Notes: generated from the sequence alone by a model not told the origin. 64,000 nt of DNA from Phragmites australis (GCF_958298935.1 NC_084924.1:27811819-27875818); one strand, 5' to 3'. Shown: positions 43,236 to 55,451, numbered from the stretch's first letter. Made by a program: numbers and translations.

Positions 43236-44898
43236 TGGCGTCCTAAGAGGGGGAGTGAATTAGGACACTTAGAAAACTAACTGGCTCTAAAAACTTTAAA
43301 AGATAAACCTATCTCAAATTTTATCTAAATATGCTCTAGGTTTATCTAGTGTGTCTACTTTCCCGCTCAAAAGAGTTTTGCAACCTCTAGCCAATCCTAG
43401 GAAACTACTCTAGGAAGATAAATGCGCAAAGGTACATTGCAAGAATATAAATACGGAAATGTAAATAAGGTAAAGAGAGCAAACTCGGCACAAGAGATTT
43501 TTATCCCGTGGTATCGATGACATAAACGCCGCACCTAGTCCACGTTGCAGCTCCACCAAGGATATGCTCCCGGACGACACCCGATCACGGCTCTTGAGCC
43601 ACCAAGGCCTCAAGCTGAATGAGCTACCAAGCCACCAAGGCAAGACCTCACCACAAGCCTCTCTTTCAGTCACTTACCATCGTGATCAATTCGAAGCTTG
43701 AGCCACCAAGGTAAGGGTCTCCGTGTCCCCATACATATGTCTTGCTGCCGCTCCACACCAAGTCGGAGGGTCAACAACCTTGAGCAACTCCGGCTTAAGT
43801 TAACGGCGAGTCGCCAAGTCTCCAAGGCACCGACGTACCACTTGGTACAAGCTAGGATCACTCCTTGATCCCTCCTTCAAGTTGCAGCACCTAGCAACAA
43901 CTCACTCTAGGCCTCTAGGCACTAAGCACTCCCTAATATTGTGCTTAATCGCCTTAGATGATCACTTTAAGCACTTTGGCAGCTTGGATGTCTTCTCAAG
44001 TGTCTCTGTGTTTCTCTAGAGTCCAGCACCTTCAAATGACTGAGTGGATGGCTATTTATAGCCTTAAACCCTCAAACTAGCCGTTAACCCAACAGCTCAG
44101 AAAAGTTGTTAACACCGGATGATCCGGTGAGAACAGTAGTACTAACACCAGACCATCCGGTAAGTACATCTTCATAAACTAGCTGTTGGAACCCCTACTT
44201 AAAGCCTTTGTGAACACTGAACACTTCGGTATATACTTCATCTTCATCACCGGACTATCTGGTGAGTACATTTGAGCCATTAGAGCCTCTGCAGCCTCTT
44301 TGTGTAGATTACTCTGGTGCAAGCATCCGGTACACTTCCTCTTCACACCGAACTATCCGGTCAATTATTCTTCATCCTTTAGCACTCGGAAACGCCTCTA
44401 CAAGAAATGCTTCGGTGTGTTATTCTTCCTCATCACTGGACTATCTGGTCAGTTGGATCTTCTCTTCTTTTTCTTGGAAATGCTCCAGTGTAACTTTCTA
44501 TGTGATCACCAGACTATTCAGTCAATTCATCCATCTGCTTCAACAGCTGCAGCCTCTTCGGTAGAAATGCTCCGATGTGATCCTTCGATGTGCACAAGCT
44601 AATCACCAGACCATCTGGTGCGTTGCTCTTTAGTCTTCAACAGCGACAGCCTTCTCTGCAAGAAATGCTCCAGTGGGTGCAACACACTGAGCACCGAACT
44701 ATCCGGTGAGGCAAATCTTCCTTGGACTTCTCCAATTTAACCAAACTTTGTCCTGACTATGGTGGTTTCTTGATGTATTAAATCCATGAGACCTACTAAC
44801 ATATACTCTTAACAAACATGTTAGTCCCAATGATTGTGTTGTCATTAATCATCAAAATCACAATCATAGCCTAATAGAGCCATTTTCACTACCCTACA
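43236..44898 (-). repeat. 5' LTR of the first Sirevirus
   Basis: A 1.66-kb LTR starting TGGCGTCCTAAGAGG and ending near CTACCCTACA on the plus strand. It matches 45842-47504 and 50698-52133 and contains the palindrome array 44113-44709. The right end is set by comparison with the other copies. Confidence 0.8.
44113..44709. repeat. Array of CACCGGAT..ATCCGGTG palindromes in Sirevirus LTR
   Basis: The perfect palindrome CACCGGATGATCCGGTG (44113-44129) is followed by about ten degraded relatives at irregular spacings of roughly 40-60 bp, for example CACCAGACCATCCGGT, CACCGGACTATCTGGTG and CACCGAACTATCCGGTG. Conserved palindromes of this sequence in LTRs are a known hallmark of Sireviruses. Their role is unproven; protein binding or nucleic-acid structure are possibilities. 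Confidence 0.85.
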
Positions 44899-45691
44899 CC
44901 ATCATCATCATGGCCTCTCCTTGTCCACTTCCACCACCCGTCCTTCCTCGTCCACCATCACTAGCCTCTTCGTGGTCGAAACCGCTATCATCTTCCATGA
45001 TCTCCCCTCCTCCTTGCACGAGGCCACCATTCTGCCATACTACTTTCCAGTGCCGAGCTCAAAGGAGGACAACACCAGCATGGAGAAGGACAAGGAGGAG
45101 GAGGAGGAGGAGGATGTGGGCAGGTCCAAGGAGGAGGAGGAGCCATAGCCATCGAGGAGGAGGAGGAGTCGCAGTTGCTGTCGTCACCGACGAAGAAGCC
45201 AAAGCTTGCATAGGAGTAGGTTAGCTGTAGCATAGGTGAACTTAGTGATCTTTTGCAAGTCAGATGTTGGTTGTTGTGTAATTTGGACTTCTTTTGTAAT
45301 CAGTAGACCTTATATTTTGTAATCGATCATGACCTTATTTTGTAATCATATATTTCTTAGTGCAATTAGGAACTTATTTTGTAGTTACTTTCTTAGTATA
45401 AAGTTTGCAATTTCCAAACTTAGTGTCTTATTGTGCACTGTTGGTTTGTGGCATCAACCGATAGTGATAAAATATATATCTTTGCCGCTATTAGTCACAA
45501 GCCAACAGTGATGTACCATTGACGATTTGTGTTATGAACGACAATGATAGGTGGTATCACTACTGGTTCCAACAGAATCATCAGTTATTTGGGTGTTGAT
45601 GGTTATGAACTGACAGTGATACCTTATCACTACCGGTGCTAGCGAGACCCGCAATAATAGGTCATCGTCGATTGGGGTTTCTGTGGTAGTG
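44899..45691. mobile_element. CACTA (En/Spm) transposon 3' end
   Basis: The segment ends GGGGTTTCTGTGGTAGTG at 45691, the reverse complement of CACTACCACAGAAACCCC, a CACTA terminal inverted repeat. The preceding 260 bp carry subterminal repeats of the kind GGCATCAACCGATAGTGATA and GTGGTATCACTACTGGTTCC. Upstream is a frame (44921-45148) with a GAG-codon run and the ending EEEEP that may be the last exon of a CACTA-encoded protein. The 5' end is absent, replaced by the Sirevirus at 44898. Confidence 0.68.
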
Positions 45692-45841
45692 TGCTTATAC
45701 AAGTTTCCATGGTCTTGGCACTTGGGCAAGAGATTGTATTACTAGATCTTAGGTGATTGAGATCTTGCATATCTCTTAGTCACCTAAATTTGAACAAGAT
45801 TTACGGGTTAAGGGTTAGGGATTTACCTTTGTAGGGATCGA

Positions 45842-47504
45842 TGACGTCCTAAAAGAGAGGGTGAATTAGGACACTTAGAACTATTTTGGCACCAAAAATA
45901 ACACAATATAAACCTATATCAATTACTATCTAAATGTTCTCTAGGTTTATCTAGTGTGTCTACTCTACCGATCAAAGCACTTGCAACCTATCTAAGAAGG
46001 TAAATTGCAAGTAAGTGAATGCAGAAACGAAAATAAGGTAGAGAGAGCTAACTCGGCACAAGAATATTTTCCCATGGTATCGATGGCATGAATACCACCC
46101 CTAGTCCACGTTGGATATCCACAAAGGATATGCTCCCGGTTGGCACCCGGTCACGACTCCTGAGCCATCGAGGCACAAGGACTAGACCTCCACCCGGATG
46201 AGCCACCAAGCCACCAAGGCAAGGTCTCACCACTAGCCTCTCTTCTGGTTCCTTGCCGCCGTGATCACTTTAAAGCTTGAGCCACCAAGGCAAGGGTCTC
46301 TGCATCCTCATCCACGCTTCTCATCGCGACCTCACACCAAGTCGGAGGGTCAACAAGCTTGAGCAACTCCAGCTTAAGTTACCGGCGAGTCACCAAGACT
46401 CCAAGGCGCTGGCGTACCAAGAGGTACAAGCTTGGATCACTCCTTGATCCACTCTCTAGGCAGCAATCACCTAGCAACACACTCTCTAGGCCTATAAGCA
46501 CTAATCACTCTCTAATCTTGTGCTTAATTTGCCTTGGATGATCACTTTAAGTACTTTGGTGGCTTGGATGTCTTCTTAAGTGTATATGAACTTCTCTGGA
46601 CTCTAGTTACCTCAAATGACTGAGTGGAAGGGTATTTATAGCCTCAAATCCGCGCACTAGTCGTTAACCCAACGGCTCAGAAAAGTTGTTAACACCGGAT
46701 GATCCGTTCAGAACAGTAGTACTAACACCAGATCATCCGGTGAGTACATTCTCACAAACTAGATGTTGGAACCCCACTCATGCCACTGTGGACACCAAAT
46801 TATCCTGTGATGACTCACTGAACACCGAACAAATGCATCGGATTATCCTATGTGCATATGTTCATTTTGGAGCTCATTGGAAATAATAGTCCGGTGTGTT
46901 TATTTTGTGAACACCGGATCATCCGGTGAGTATAGCAGAAGAAACTAGCTGTTGGAACCCACCCAGACTCATCTGTGAACACTGGATTATCCTGTGATAA
47001 ATTATTGAACACCAGACAAATGCACTGAATTATCCTATGTGCATATGTTCATTTTGAAGCTCTCTAGAAAGACTCCCGCTTCAAACTTTCTGTGAACACT
47101 GGACTATTTTTCATTGTTCTCACTGGATTATTGTATGTAGCACCGAACTAATTTTGATGTGAGCACCGGATTATTCGGTCAGGTAAATTTTAGCCGAACA
47201 ACATTATGTATTTTGTGTATAATGTTTTGCTCCAAACTCCGATTTTGATGATCTTGGGCTCAATGGAAATCTTGTGAAGAGCTATACAAGATTATATAGA
47301 AATCCATCCTATTTGATCACATCAAAAATTATGGAACAATTCTAATTTATTCCTCTCTTTGTTCCAGCTTCGGTGACTTCTTCATGTATTGCATCTATGA
47401 GACCTACTAACATATACTCTTGACAAATATGTTAGTCCCATTGAATATATTATCATTAATCACCAAAATCACAAACATGGCCTAATATGGCCATTTTCCC
47501 AACA
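45842..47504 (-). repeat. 3' LTR of the second Sirevirus
   Basis: It starts TGACGTCCTAAAAGAGAGGG and ends CCATTTTCCCAACA on the plus strand. The palindrome array lies at about 46693-47182. The polypurine tract abuts the 47504 end. Confidence 0.85.
46693..47182. repeat. Sirevirus palindrome array
   Basis: Members include CACCGGATGATCCGTTC, CACCAGATCATCCGGTG, CACCGGATCATCCGGTG (46911) and CACCGGATTATTCGGT (47165). The one at 46911 is a perfect palindrome. Confidence 0.8.
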
Positions 47505-47517
47505 ATCTCCCTATTTT
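47505..47517 (-). other. Polypurine tract of the second Sirevirus
   Basis: The minus strand reads AAAAATAGGGAGAT directly before the TGTTGGG start of the 3' LTR. A second purine block, AAAGGGGGAC, occurs on the same strand at about 47610-47601. Both lie where plus-strand synthesis would be primed. Confidence 0.7.
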
Positions 47518-48769
47518 TGGTGATTGATGACAACACAATCAAAGCAAATAACAAATAACAAATGATACCAAATGTAAAGATCATGTTCTTACCAATTAGT
47601 CCCCCTTTATTGTGGCTCCTCATTTTTCTATTACCACTATCTCCCTTAATCGACCTATACAAAAGCTTCTCTTTTGTCGGTCTAGGTGCCTTATGTTGCT
47701 TCTAGCATCTTCTTCTTCTCTCCTATTGTCAATTTTGGCATTCCTAGATCATCTTGCTTGTTGCTACAATCTCTGTTACCTTGTTACTTGCTTCTTGCTT
47801 TGGTTGTCCAAAATATCCCTCTTTGTCAACAATCTTCAAAAAGTACTATTGCACATGTTGAACTTAAAAAGAAAAACATTAGAGCACATGGGAGAGAGCT
47901 TCAAAAATCATGATCCAATTGAATGTATACCAATTTAATGATATCACTACAAATGAATGATACCAATCGTAAGCTATGAAAGCATATGGATTACAATTTA
48001 TAAAACACACATAATAGTCTAAACTCCGCATATATGTGTGCATCCATATAATGAGAATAAAACATATACACAACTAAATAATATATCCAGATATGAAGTT
48101 TAAGCTATATTATACATGGAGGTAGCTTAAATGAACAAGGATTTGATAATAATACCAATTGAAGCGTTTGATCATTGCATATCTCCGGGGACATGTTGAT
48201 TGCTCCATGAGACTACAAAAGATATCACTAGCAACATATGTTAGTCTCAAAATCACAACCTATAGGATATACTCCTCCTAAATATGTGCATATAAGTGTT
48301 GAATACTAGTAGGATATATGCACTTGTTATTGATAACAATAGGGATTTATCGTATACATTGGATCATAGCACATAAAAGTATGAATTGTAAAACTAGTGT
48401 CATAAAAGAAACTTATCCCTAATAAACTATGTAGGTTGCTCATAGATAAGACAAATACAAGCAACCTACCATATGAGACTTATACTAGGCATTGTAATAA
48501 ATTGAAATGAGCACATGCAACCCAAGTTGAGGTAAAAAGAGCTACGACAAACGAACGGATTTTGCATCTAGCTTCATTACCTCTTTTACCTTTGGATGGA
48601 GATTTGGGTAATGATGATCATGAACTTCATCAATACGCCAATCTTGTATACTTGGCTTCTTTGCTTGAATCTTCACTTCATTTTGCAAGCCAAGTCTCCA
48701 AATCCCCATAGCCGCTTCGGGGCTTCAAGTCTTCTTTGGAATCCAAACCGATTGAGCTCCTTTATGTTG

Positions 48770-50650
48770 ATGATGACTTCCTTGATCACCTAAATGGGTT
48801 GGTTCCACATCTGATCCTTCTTCTCAATCATGTGTGCAACCACCTTACTATTTTACTTCTTCTTTAGCTTGTAGTGGTTGCTCTTTATCTTGTTCTTATA
48901 GTTGAACTTAGTGTAGAGGTTGGAGGTCTTGTTGGAGAAGTTCGCCATCTTCTTCTTCTCCTTAGTCTCCTTTTTCACTTGATTGCATTGGAAGAACTTG
49001 TGGTCTTCTTAATGACATTTGAAGCATGTCACAGTTGACCCCTCCGCAAGCTTCTTTACCATGAAAGCACGATTATCTTGAGGAGGTTGGACATGTCATT
49101 TTCCCTTCAATCTCGCCCAGTCCTCCTTAAGCTTCTCCACATTTTGCTTGAGCTCATCATTCTCTTGTGCAATGAGTTCATTAGATTGTTCTACAACAAC
49201 ATTCTCAACACAAATCTCATTGCAAAAGGGTGAGCTAGATAAAGCATATAAATCATCACAAGAAGTGCAAGCATCTACCTTAGGATTGTAATTAAAAAAG
49301 AGAGGTAGATTGCTTCAAAGGGACCTTAATTTGAGATTTAATGCACTCAAATTTAGCCTTAAGCTCTTCATACTCCTTGTTTAGCAAATTAAATTTGCAC
49401 AGTAATTGTTCATAATTACAAACAAATGTAGCATGAATGTTATTAAGTGCATTGAATTTCTTAAACTCTTTAGATTATTTTTTAAGGACCCTTTGTTGCT
49501 CATTGATCAAATGAATGAGTTCATCATAGAAAGTAGAATCCTCATTAGATTCATCATTACATTGCTATACATACATTTGGCCATAAGGCACTTGTGAGAT
49601 GGCTTACGAGATGACTTGTGTGATGATGACTTTGAGGAAGAGTTTTTCTTGGATAGGAGGATGGTGAAGCTTTCATCACTTAAGCTTGATTATTCATCGT
49701 CGCTCACCCATCTTCCTATGCTTACAAATGCCTTAGCTCTTCCCCTTGTCTCCCTCTTGTTCTTGATTTTTTTCTTCTCCCTCTTGATATGATCAATTGT
49801 TTTGACCAGGTCCTTCATGGAGATTGGGTGATCAATCTTGGCATTTATCTTTTTTGGTGTTCTTCTCCACTTGTGAGATGAGCTTGGAGACTTTGGGATC
49901 CATCTCTTCATCGCTTGAGGTGCTTTGCTCACCTTCTTCATAGCCCTATTCATCATCTTCACTTGAGCTTAACTCTTTCTCTTGTCTCCTCATCCTTGCC
50001 TTCATGTGTTGACATTGAGCTTACTTGCTTGTGAGAGGAAGGTTCTTAGTGTCGGATGAGAAAAAAACTTCCACCCCATGTTCATTGTCATCTCATGGGT
50101 GGTGATCTTGCCGACCGCTTGACTTGGAGTCATCTTCTTGATGTCATTGTTGTCGTAGATGATGGAGATGATCAACTTCTACTTTGGAAGATTCTTCTCA
50201 CCATTTGATCATCTTCAATTGATGTCAAACTTAACATATTGATCCCATTGACAAGAATATTCAAACATGATTACATGTCATTAGCACTTTCACGGGGTAG
50301 TTGCTTGATGCCATTAAACTTAGTAACAAGCACACGATATTTCTCATTGCGCACATCCTTTGTACCTTCATGTATTTCAATGAGACTATTCCAAATATCA
50401 TGTGATTGGTGAGAGAATAAACATAATTAAATGCATCAACACATATAGATGATATAAGGATACTTTTTGCCAATGCATCTAATTGCCTCTCCTTGTTGGT
50501 GATGCGTTGCCTCATCCCTTTCTCGGTGGCTCTCCAAATATCTAAGCCTCTAACTTGCAAATAACAAGACATTAGAATTTTCCAACGCGGAAAATCTGTG
50601 CCATCGAAAAGTGGAGCAATATAGGAATCCATCCCAACCCCAGATATCAC
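48770..50650 (-). pseudogene. Sirevirus-type gag, heavily broken
   Basis: The N-terminus at 50650-50440 reads FDGTDFPRWKILMSCYLQ, close to the copy at 43150. A later piece at 49962-49690 contains KINAKIDHPISMKDLVKTID and a basic run. The zinc-knuckle region near 49010 is disrupted by a stop. Frameshifts occur near 50430, 50190 and 49860. This gag is more decayed than that of the neighbour. Confidence 0.75.
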
Positions 50651-50683
50651 AACTCTAAGATGTTAAGCCTATCAAGAGCATGA

Positions 50684-50696
50684 CACTCTGATACCA
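50684..50696 (-). other. Primer-binding site of the second Sirevirus
   Basis: The minus strand reads TGGTATCAGAGTG next to the LTR. It matches the initiator tRNA-Met site at 11 of its first 12 positions and fixes the 5' LTR and the orientation. Confidence 0.85.
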
Positions 50697-50697
50697 C

Positions 50698-52133
50698 TTG
50701 AGAGGGGATGAATTATGACACTTAGAACTATTTTGGCTCCCAAAACAACACAAGATAAACCTATAACAATTTCTATCTAAATATGCTCTAGGTTTATCTA
50801 GTGTGTCTACTCTACCGATCAAAGCACTTGAACCTATCTAAGAAGGTAAATTGCAAATAAGTGAATGCAAAAATGAAAATAAGGTAGAGAGAGCAAACTC
50901 AGCATAAGGGTCTCTCCATCCCCATCCACGCTTCTCGTCGCGACCCCACACCAAGTCGGAGGGTCAACAAGCTTGAGCAACTCCAGCTTAAGTTACCGGC
51001 GAGTCACCAAGACTCCAAGGCGCTGACGTACTAAGAGGTACAAGCTTGGATCACTCCTTGATCCACTCTCTAGGCAGCAATCACCTAGCAACACACTCTC
51101 TAGGCCTATAAGCATTAATCACTCTCTAATCTTGTGCTTAATTTGCCTTTGATGATCACTTTAAGCATTTTGGTGGCTTGGATGTCTTCTCAAGTGTATA
51201 TGAACTTCTCTGGACTCCAGCTGTCTGAAATAACTGAGTGGAGCTGTATTTATAGCCTCAAACCCACACACTAGCCGTTAACCCAACGGCTCAGAAGTAC
51301 TAACACCGGATCATCCGATGAGTACACTCTCACAACTAGCTATTGGAACCCCACTCATGCCACTGTGAACACCGAATTATCCAGTGATTACTCACTGAAC
51401 ACTGGACAAATGCACCGGATTATCTTATGTGTATATGTTCATTTTGGAACTCTCTAGAAATAATAGTCAGGTGTGTTTATTTTATGAATACCGGATCATC
51501 CAGTGAGTATAGAAGAAAAAACTAGTTGTTGGAACCCACTCAGACTCATCTGTGAACGTCGGATTATCCTGTGATAACTCACTGAACATCGAACAAATGC
51601 ACCGGATTATCCTATGTGTATATGTTTATTTTGGAGCTCTTTGGAAATAATAGTCCAGTGTGTTTATTTTATGAACACCGGATCATCCGCTGAGGTAAAA
51701 GACTCCACTTCAAACTTTTTGTGAATAACAGACTGTTTTTTATTGTTCTTACCAGATTATCCTAGGTAGCACTGAACTAATTTTGATGTGCGCACCGGAT
51801 TATCCAGTGAAGCAAATTTCAGTAAAACAGTATTATGTATTTTGGGTATAACTTTTCGCTATGAACTCTGATTTTGATGATCTTAGGCTGTATGGAAAGC
51901 TTGTGAAGAGCTCTACAAGATTATATAGAAATCCATCCCATTTGATCACATTAAAAATTATGGAACAAGTATAATTCATTTCTCTCTTTGTTCCGGCTTC
52001 GTTGACTTCTTTATGTATTTCATCTATGAGTCCTACTAACATATATTCTTAACAAACATGTTAGTCACATTAACTATATTATCATTAATCACCAAAATCA
52101 CAAATATGACCTAATATGACAATTTTCCCTATA
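50698..52133 (-). repeat. 5' LTR of the second Sirevirus, with internal deletions
   Basis: It matches 45842-47504 but lacks the terminal TGACGTCCTAA and about 180 bp around 50905, where GCAAACTCAGCATAAGGGTC joins two separated LTR segments. The palindrome array lies at 51302-51812. The right end, near CCCTATA, is approximate. Confidence 0.78.
51302..51812. repeat. Sirevirus palindrome array
   Basis: CACCGGATCATCCGATG, CACCGAATTATCCAGTG, CACCGGATCATCCGCTG and CACCGGATTATCCAGTG are examples. Compared with the 44113 array most members have lost perfect symmetry. Confidence 0.75.
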
Positions 52134-52241
52134 ACCTCATGCTAGCGGCTTTAGAGGAATTGTCAGAGAGGAAGGCTGGATCAGTAGTGGTGGCCGGTGG
52201 TGGACAGGATGGTGATCCAGTGTGGTACCACCCACCACATT

Positions 52242-55200
52242 TGTCACGTCCTGAAATCCGTAATTGTGTGTTTTAATCCTAAAACATGCAATTTCAGCTT
52301 CATGTTCCAGTTTGGGTCACTGGAGCACCTCACTTTGAATCAATAGGGTGGGAGAAGGAAACTAAGAGAAATAAAGGAGCTAGAAGCAAGTCTGGACTTT
52401 TCCTCTAAGTAAATGGGGCCCACTTGGGTGGAAAATATCTCTCTATAGGTGGGCAACAACACTCTCTCTCCCCCTCAACTTGCCCATACGTACTACTCAC
52501 CCACTCCACCAGATAAGGCTTTTTGAGGAAGCAAGTTGGAGTTGGCTGTCTCTCACTCTCTCTCTTAGGCTCCCTTTTTCCCCTTTGGATCCCTACCTCT
52601 GGGAGCAAGATCAAGGTACGTATGTGGTACTCACGTGACCACCAGCTCAAGGACTACTCGTCCATCCAATTCATTTTCAGTTTCCCCGAAGGAATTCGAG
52701 CTGGTTCTGAACTTATTTGGTGTTCTTTGGGAGAAGCAAGAAAGCAGCAGTTTTTCCTCTCTTCTCCAAGCCATTTTCCGTCGTTTCCTCCTTCAACTGG
52801 CGGTCACCAACCTCAGCAAAGGACATTGGGTGAGTCTGCTAGGCTCCCATGGCAAGTATGCTCATTTTGGTTGGATAGATCTTGAATCTGGAACTAGGGT
52901 TGCAAAGTTCTTAATGTTCTTCAGTCTAGGAACAAATGAGGATTTATGTGGATTTGAGTTAGGAATTATGTTGCTAGACGGTTGAGCAAAGTCTAGACTC
53001 TGTACATCCTCCTAGGCATTTTTACTTTTGATTTAGAGAGACTCTCAGGTTAGTTTAGCCCAGTTTTTCCCCTCGTAATGGCTGCTGGCTGCTGTTCTGG
53101 AGCTGCACGAGGCTGACTTTACTGTAGCGCCCGAGCTGTAGCACCCTGGAGTACTGTTCATCCCGAAGCACTGTAGCACCGAGCACTCCGGGTACTGCTT
53201 ACCCCGGGACCCGAGTACTGTTCACCCGAGCACTTCGGGTACTGTTTACCCTAGCACTCCGGATACTGTTCACCTCGAGCACCTGAGCACTGTTCATCCC
53301 CGAGTCATCCCGGTGCTCCGGGGGGGTACTGTTCATCCCGAGTACCCCGAGCATTTTTCATCCCGATGCCCCCGAGTACTGTTCATCCCGGGTACCGAGC
53401 ACTGATCACCTCGGTACCCCCCGAGCACTGTAGCAGTGGTCGCAGGGCGGTTATCAGGCTTTCCTGAAAGCTGGTAGCTTGTAAAATTCATAGTTAATTC
53501 GTACGAAACTCCAAACTTCATGAGACCAGTTGCGTTGGCTTCGTATGAAAATGAACTACATGTTAAAAATGTTGAAACTCATTAAATACGTTCTGAGAAT
53601 TTATTTATTAATTAAATGTATTTCAGCTTAGTTAAAGCACAAATAGTCAATGCCATGTTCGAAAGTTGTGAGACCACTTGGAAAACTCTTGTTTTGCACA
53701 GTGCGATCTGGGAAAAATATTGTCATGTATTGTGGAGCATATTTTTCTTATATGGTCGCATTTCATACATGCTCATTACATTGCACGCGTTGCTCTCTAT
53801 AGTGAACGCCGATCCATCGATCCCGGAGGCCGTGGGCGATCGTGAGGCGCCCCACCTTTCTGATCCAGGACAGCAAGGCAAGCATCTATCATACTGCACC
53901 GTGTCAATTCAAAATCTAATATGTTATCTACGCTTATGTATACATTGCATGTGTCGGGTACCAAGTTGGGTAGAACCTATGCCTATGCATTCTCCCATTT
54001 CGGTCACGTGTCATGTGTTATTCCAGTGGTGTCGTCGCGGTCTAATTTTAGTTCGCTATGCTTAGTGGTACTTAGTCTTTCCGGTAGAAGTCGACGACGG
54101 CGTCCACCATTGTCGCGAGCCTAGGGCTTATTACTTGTTCACACTTGTGGTTGTGTTGATGATGAGTCGGTTTGGTGAGTGGTGAGTTGAGACGAGGTGT
54201 GGGTGGTGTTAGGGGTGTCATCTGCTCACGAGGAGTCCTCAGGCAGTTCGGGGAGGGAACCCGGACACCGTAGACCGCTTGCACCGGTTAAGCACCGACC
54301 GTCGGTGTAGTCGGCTTTAGCACTTACCTTACTCACCACATGCTGATATAATGGTAGGCGAGCTGATTACCTTCGCAGACGTGGTCATGTGGGCCTCGTC
54401 ATAGACGATGTGAGTCCGGTTTGAGTCTGGGCTTTTAGCGGTATTAGTTTGCTCGGGGAGTAGTTCTAATACCGCCGTGCCGAGCTATGGTTGATCCACA
54501 TGGTTGGGCCTGGTTGGGAAAGGTTGTCACGGGTACCCCCTTGTGTGCATCTTAGCAGGTGGCACAAGCCGTATGGTCCCTGTGTCGTGTGGGTCCAGGA
54601 GTATCCCCTGCAGGGTGTATAATCAGTTCGAACTGCCGCGCTCTCGGTCATGAGCATCGCTATCGCTTATCTCCACCGAGCGACCATGTTTTGGTCGTAG
54701 AGTTTCGATGTGGGTTGTGGCATGGTTGGATTGGGGTGGTTTGGTCGGTATGTGGTTGGTGGTTTGGTGGGAATGGTTTGCTTTTATACACTTGTTGTTC
54801 ATATATCTGTTCTGATCAGTTGATTGGCAGGGTTTGAGTCGGTGGTTGGTTAAGTCAGTTGCTTATACCTAGAGTCTAGGTTGCTTACCGCTTAATGAAC
54901 TTAAACATATCTTAATCCTTGCTACAGCTTTAAATGCATGATCCTTGGAGTCGAGAATATATATACTCATACTGTGTAAGACTTGCTAGTACCTTCGTAC
55001 TAAGGGGTGCTGCCCTTAAGTTGCTTTCAGGTTCGCAGGTTGGCGAGGAAGAGGCAGTGTTCAGCTACTTTGTGCCTACCGATCAGGGTGGCGGGCAGGA
55101 GTAGCACCTTCTACTCCGAACTCCGGCGCTTTTGGTATGGAGCCTAAGGGCATACGGCTCCGTACTCTTTTGTTGTATAAGTTTTTCTTCCGCTGCATAG

Positions 55201-55451
55201 TTGTTATTGTTCCTCTTTTGTTATAAATTGTGGAAGCAGTTGCATGTTTAATAATTGTAATCCAGTTTAATTATTTGCTCTCTATTAAACTGTGTTGTGA
55301 TATTTGAGTTGGAAGGCATGTGTTCCGATCCTGGGCATAAAACACGTGCCGGGACTACCGGAATAGTATTCTGGTTAATCGTCGAGGTTATGATTATGAA
55401 TAATGATCCTCCTGATGATTAATTAGAATACTATTTGGACGGTTCCTCACA
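52242..55451 (+). repeat. Solo LTR of a Ty3/gypsy-type element, 3210 bp, TSD ACATT
   Basis: It starts TGTCACGTCCTGAAATCCG and ends GACGGTTCCTCACA. The flanks are ACATT (52237-52241) and ACATT (55452-55456), a perfect 5-bp duplication. No PBS, gag or pol occurs between the ends. Joining the flanks restores a GGTGG-rich sequence on both sides (CACCCACC / TTGGTGGAGG), so the target was GC-rich DNA next to the Sirevirus. Frames at 52523-52985 are LTR sequence shared with 38640-39982 and are not genes. Confidence 0.88.
53113..53440. repeat. Degenerate tandem GAGTACTGTTCATCCCG repeats
   Basis: The phrase (G/C)AGTACTGTTCA(T/C)CCCGAG recurs about ten times at irregular 20-35 bp spacing, with variants CCGAGCACTGTAGCA. 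It lies inside the solo LTR. Confidence 0.75.

Larger units (their letters stand above)
40020..44898 (-). mobile_element. Sirevirus-type Copia element, gag only, with deleted 3' LTR
   Basis: On the minus strand: complete 5' LTR (44898-43236), gag remnant (43150-41290), an untranslated stretch, and the first part only of the 3' LTR copy (40325-40020). At 40325 the LTR sequence jumps straight into internal sequence that corresponds to 47833 of the neighbouring element. About 1.3 kb of LTR and about 0.3 kb of internal DNA were therefore deleted. The PBS region next to 43236 has decayed. The palindrome array in the LTR identifies the Sirevirus group. No protease, integrase or reverse transcriptase is present. 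Confidence 0.82.
45842..52133 (-). mobile_element. Sirevirus-type Copia element with two LTRs, gag only
   Basis: On the minus strand: 5' LTR 52133-50698, PBS 50696-50684, gag remnant 50650-48770, about 1.2 kb without coding signal, polypurine tract 47517-47505, 3' LTR 47504-45842. The internal region is only 3.2 kb, whereas autonomous Sireviruses carry a full pol, so this copy cannot encode its own transposition. It is homologous to the element at 40020-44898 over gag and the downstream spacer. I found no target-site duplication (ATCGA on the left, about ACCTC on the right), so it may be a recombinant or its ends may be eroded. Confidence 0.83.

Noticed and set aside
52523..52985. Two overlapping plus frames of 116-120 aa
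   Set aside because: They fall within the solo LTR. The related LTR does not keep either frame.
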